11,065 nt of DNA from Frankiales bacterium (GTDB lineage Bacteria > Actinomycetota > Actinomycetes > Mycobacteriales > Jatrophihabitantaceae), in NCBI GenBank assembly GCA_025963265.1, contig JAOPUY010000184.1, forward strand, positions 1 to 11,065, read 5' to 3'. Below, one piece after another: positions 6,490 to 11,065 of the stretch. Position numbers and translations under genes: made by a program. Below the pieces are notes generated by a model. The model made no database searches. It had not been told where the DNA came from and worked only from the letters and a program-made list of their open reading frames with translations. The number at the start of each line of letters is the position of its first letter. Position 1 is the stretch's first letter.

Positions 6490-7322
6490 CGCGCCGCCCG
6501 GATCGCCGCCGCGACCGCGGCCGCGTCCACCCCGGGGCGCACGTCGTGAACCCGCACCCCCCAGGCGCCGTTCAGCGCGGCGAAGGCGGTGAGCGCGGTG
6601 GTCGCGTCGCCCCGCTCGTCGGTCGGGCGAGGGGTGCCATCGGGATCAGCCAGCAGCCGGCCGAGGAACGACTTGCGCGAGGCGCCCAGCAACACGGGCA
6701 GCCCGAGGCCAGTCAACGCCTCCAGGTGGGCCAACAGGGCCCAGTTGTGCCCGGCCGTCTTGGCGAAGCCGAGCCCAGGGTCGATGACCAGTTGAGCGGC
6801 GTCGACGCCGGCGGCCAGCGCCTCGTCGATTCGGCTCAGCAGCTCGGCCCGGACGTCGGTGACGACGTCGTCGTAGTGGGCCAGGTCGGCCATTCGATCG
6901 GAGTGGCCGCGCCAATGCATGAGGATCCACGGGCAGCCGGCGTCGCGGACCACCCGGGCCATGTCGGGGTCGCCGAGGCCGCCGGACACGTCGTTGACGA
7001 TGTGCGCGCCCGAGGCCAGGGCGAGCTCGGCGACAGCCGCGCGGTAGGTGTCGACGCTGATGGTGATTCCCTCCGCCGCCAGCCGCTCGATCACCGGCAC
7101 GACCCGGCGGGCTTCCTCGCTGGCCGAGACCCGCTGCGCCCCCGGCCGCGTCGACTCGCCGCCGACGTCGATCAGGTCGGCCCCCTCGGCTGTCATCTCC
7201 CGCGCGTGGTCAAGGGCAGCGTCCAGATCGGCGTAACGCCCGCCGTCGGAGAACGAGTCCGGCGTGACGTTGAGGACGCCCATGACCACGATCCGGTCCG
7301 AGCGAGTGGGCAGAGCAGGCAC
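6486..7322 (-). CDS. folP: Dihydropteroate synthase
   Basis: TIM-barrel enzyme that joins p-aminobenzoate to dihydropterin pyrophosphate to form dihydropteroate; it is the sulfonamide target. 278 aa from the GTG at 7322. Seen: MGVLNVTPDSFSDGG (residues 14-28); the pterin/pABA loop DVGGESTRPGA (52-62) with the Ser-Thr-Arg-Pro residues of sulfonamide-sensitive enzymes; the SVDTYR and NDVSGG strands; WILMHWRG; VIDPGLGFAKT; LGASRKSFLG; and a C-terminal VRVHDVRP. The start is uncertain: GTG at 7322 lies 12 nt after an AGGA, while TTG at 7331 in the same frame would add three residues. The open frame continues far upstream inside folE, but that part is not FolP-like. The stop overlaps the folB ATG by 4 bp. 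Confidence 0.95.
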   Translation of the reverse strand: MPALPTRSDRIVVMGVLNVTPDSFSDGGRYADLDAALDHAREMTAEGADLIDVGGESTRPGAQRVSASEEARRVVPVIERLAAEGITISVDTYRAAVAELALASGAHIVNDVSGGLGDPDMARVVRDAGCPWILMHWRGHSDRMADLAHYDDVVTDVRAELLSRIDEALAAGVDAAQLVIDPGLGFAKTAGHNWALLAHLEALTGLGLPVLLGASRKSFLGRLLADPDGTPRPTDERGDATTALTAFAALNGAWGVRVHDVRPGVDAAAVAAAIRAAR

Positions 7323-7336
7323 CGTGGCCAACCGTC

Positions 7337-7910
7337 CTATTTTCCCAGGATCAGGCTGAGCGCTTCCGCCCGAGTTCGCGGGTCGTCCTTGAAGATGCCG
7401 CGCACGGCCGAGGTCATCGTCGTCGTCCCCGGCTTGCGGACTCCGCGCATCGCCATGCACAGGTGCTCGGCCTGGACGACCACGATCACCCCGATCGGCT
7501 CGAGGCGCCGCATGACGGCGTCGGCGACCTGCGAGGTGAGCCGCTCCTGGACCTGAGGGCGCTTGGCGTAGCCGTCCACCACGCGGGCCAGCTTCGACAG
7601 ACCGGTGATCCGGCCCGACGCTCCGGGGATGTAGCCCACGGCCGCCGTCCCGTGCCAGGGCACCAAGTGATGCTCGCACGTCGAGTACAGCGGGATGTCC
7701 TTGACTAGGACGAGCTCGTCGTGACGCTCGTCAAAGGTTGTCTGCAGGACCTCGTCTGGGTCCATGTGCAATCCCGCGAAGATCTCCTCGTAGGACCGGG
7801 CGACCCGGGCCGGAGTCTCACGCAGGCCCTCTCGATCTGGATTCTCACCCACGGCGATCAACAATTCTCGGACGGCGGCTTCTGCCCTTGCCGTGTCGAC
7901 ACCACTCATC

Positions 7911-7927
<17 letters not shown>
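7337..7927 (-). CDS. folE: GTP cyclohydrolase I
   Basis: Zinc enzyme that converts GTP to 7,8-dihydroneopterin triphosphate, the first step of folate synthesis. 196 aa from ATG 7927. Seen: [30 protein letters not shown] near the start; [13 protein letters not shown] (81-93) with zinc ligands Cys84 and His87; [42 protein letters not shown] with the third ligand Cys157; and a C-terminal TRAEALSLI. With Cys-His-Cys present it is the zinc-dependent FolE1 type, not FolE2. The start at 7927 overlaps the ftsH end by 17 bp; ATG 7909, 1 nt after the ftsH TGA, is an equally possible start six codons shorter, and neither has a strong ribosome site. The frame runs further upstream inside ftsH, but that sequence is Arg-rich shadow. 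The stop lies 14 nt before the folP GTG. Confidence 0.96.
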
Positions 7928-10376
<2,449 letters not shown>

Positions 10377-10525
10377 AATGCGTCCGCCGGGTCAGGTGAC
10401 TGACCTGGCGTTTCCTCCTGATCGATGCCGAGAAATGCTGGTTCGGACGGTACACGGGGCGGCCGGGTGGAGCGCTTACAGGCATTTCAACGGTACGCAG
10501 GTGCCGGTAGTTCCGTCCCAGCGGT
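10377..10525 (-). promoter_or_regulatory. ftsH leader region
   Basis: The 149 bp between the hpt stop and ftsH ATG. Reading toward ftsH it contains TTGAAA (near 10490), two TACCGT hexamers that fit TAnnnT, a strong Shine-Dalgarno-like CAGGAGGAAA (10420-10411), then an inverted repeat, then the ATG. No pair of -35 and -10 boxes is properly spaced, so the promoter cannot be fixed. A 39-codon open frame from ATG 10485 has no ribosome site and is probably chance. Confidence 0.4.
10390..10405. repeat. Inverted repeat GGTCAG-GTGA-CTGACC before ftsH
   Basis: A perfect 6-bp inverted repeat with a 4-nt spacer. An overlapping alternative (CAGGT-GACTG-ACCTG, 10393-10407) is also perfect at 5 bp. It lies between the strong Shine-Dalgarno-like sequence and the ftsH ATG, so it could be an RNA hairpin in the leader or an operator. 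No regulator is identifiable from the sequence. Confidence 0.45.
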
Positions 10526-11065
10526 TTAACCGCCGTACACCGACGGTCGCAATCGGCCGATATAGGGCAGATCGCGATAACGCTCGGCGTAGTCCAGGCC
10601 GTAGCCGACGACGAATTCGTTCGGGATCTCAAAGCCGACGTACTTGACCGGCACCGCCACTTTCACCGCGTCCGGCTTGCGGAGCAACGCGACGACCTCG
10701 ACCGAGGCCGGGTTTCGGGCCTGCAGGTTCTTGAGCAGCCAGGACAAGGTCAGCCCGGAGTCGATGATGTCTTCCACGATGAGGATGTCGCGGCCGGTCA
10801 CGTCGCGGTCGAGGTCCTTCAGAATGCGCACCACCCCGGAGGACGTGGTCGAGGAGCCGTAGGAGCTGCAGGCCATGAATTCCATCGCCGAGGGCCGGTT
10901 GAGCGCGCGGGCCAAGTCGGACATGAACATCACCGCGCCTTTGAGCACGCCCACCAGCAGCGGTTCGCGGTCAGCGTAATCGGCGTCGATCCGCGCGGCG
11001 AGCTCATCGATCTTGGTCCGGATCTGCTCCGCCGAGATCAGCGTCTCTTCGATGTCGTCGTCTAG
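10526..11065 (-). CDS. hpt: Hypoxanthine-guanine phosphoribosyltransferase (partial, N-terminus beyond right edge)
   Basis: Salvages hypoxanthine and guanine with PRPP to IMP and GMP. 179 codons are visible, open to the right edge; by comparison with mycobacterial Hpt only a few to about 25 N-terminal residues are missing. Seen: [18 protein letters not shown] near the start; the [16 protein letters not shown] strand-helix; [20 protein letters not shown], the flexible active-site loop with the Ser-Tyr pair; the PRPP-binding motif [18 protein letters not shown]; the base-specificity Lys in [10 protein letters not shown]; and the C-terminal [31 protein letters not shown]. Internal GTG 10954 is not the start, since family sequence continues beyond it. 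It ends 149 bp before ftsH, the usual actinobacterial arrangement. Confidence 0.96.
   Translation of the reverse strand, partial: LDDDIEETLISAEQIRTKIDELAARIDADYADREPLLVGVLKGAVMFMSDLARALNRPSAMEFMACSSYGSSTTSSGVVRILKDLDRDVTGRDILIVEDIIDSGLTLSWLLKNLQARNPASVEVVALLRKPDAVKVAVPVKYVGFEIPNEFVVGYGLDYAERYRDLPYIGRLRPSVYGG

Noticed and set aside
7332..7679. N-terminal extension of folP to 397 aa
   Set aside because: It lies inside folE in another frame and is not FolP-like; dihydropteroate synthase proteins start about 10-20 residues before MGVLNVTPDSF.

Overview
The window comes from a high-GC actinobacterium. The gene order hpt, ftsH, folE, folP, folB, folK, DUF3180, Arg/Pro-rich membrane protein, Rossmann-DUF2520, panC matches the order I recall from Mycobacterium and its relatives. 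Here nadB rather than panD follows panC, as I recall from Streptomyces. I cannot place the genus.

All genes but one lie on the minus strand, so transcription runs from high to low coordinates. Starting at the right edge: hpt (purine salvage, 5' end cut by the window) ends at 10526. A 149-bp leader follows, then ftsH (membrane AAA+ protease). folE, folP, folB, folK and a DUF3180 membrane protein come next with overlapping or nearly touching ends, which is the compact dihydrofolate-precursor operon. A 151-bp gap carries what looks like a leaderless promoter for a two-TM, coiled-coil, Pro/Arg-rich membrane protein (4972-3653). Convergent to it is the only plus-strand gene (3265-3630), a small helical protein with some MazG-like features. 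Divergent from that gene, a second leaderless-type promoter drives the Rossmann/DUF2520-panC-nadB operon. nadB runs off the left edge with roughly its last tenth missing.

Functionally the window combines folate synthesis (FolE, FolP, FolB, FolK), pantothenate/CoA synthesis (PanC, perhaps helped by the DUF2520 protein), NAD synthesis (NadB), purine salvage (Hpt) and membrane proteolysis (FtsH). The content is mostly conserved housekeeping.

The unusual element is FtsH. Its zinc-protease site is intact, but the Walker A lysine reads Thr (residue 210), the first arginine finger reads Leu (residue 324), and a normally invariant glycine before Walker A reads Trp (residue 193). It also carries a long Pro/Tyr/Gln-rich repetitive C-terminal tail. 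Either this is an ATPase-impaired FtsH subunit or the residues are sequence errors. I see no CRISPR array, tRNA, rRNA, insertion sequence or phage gene.
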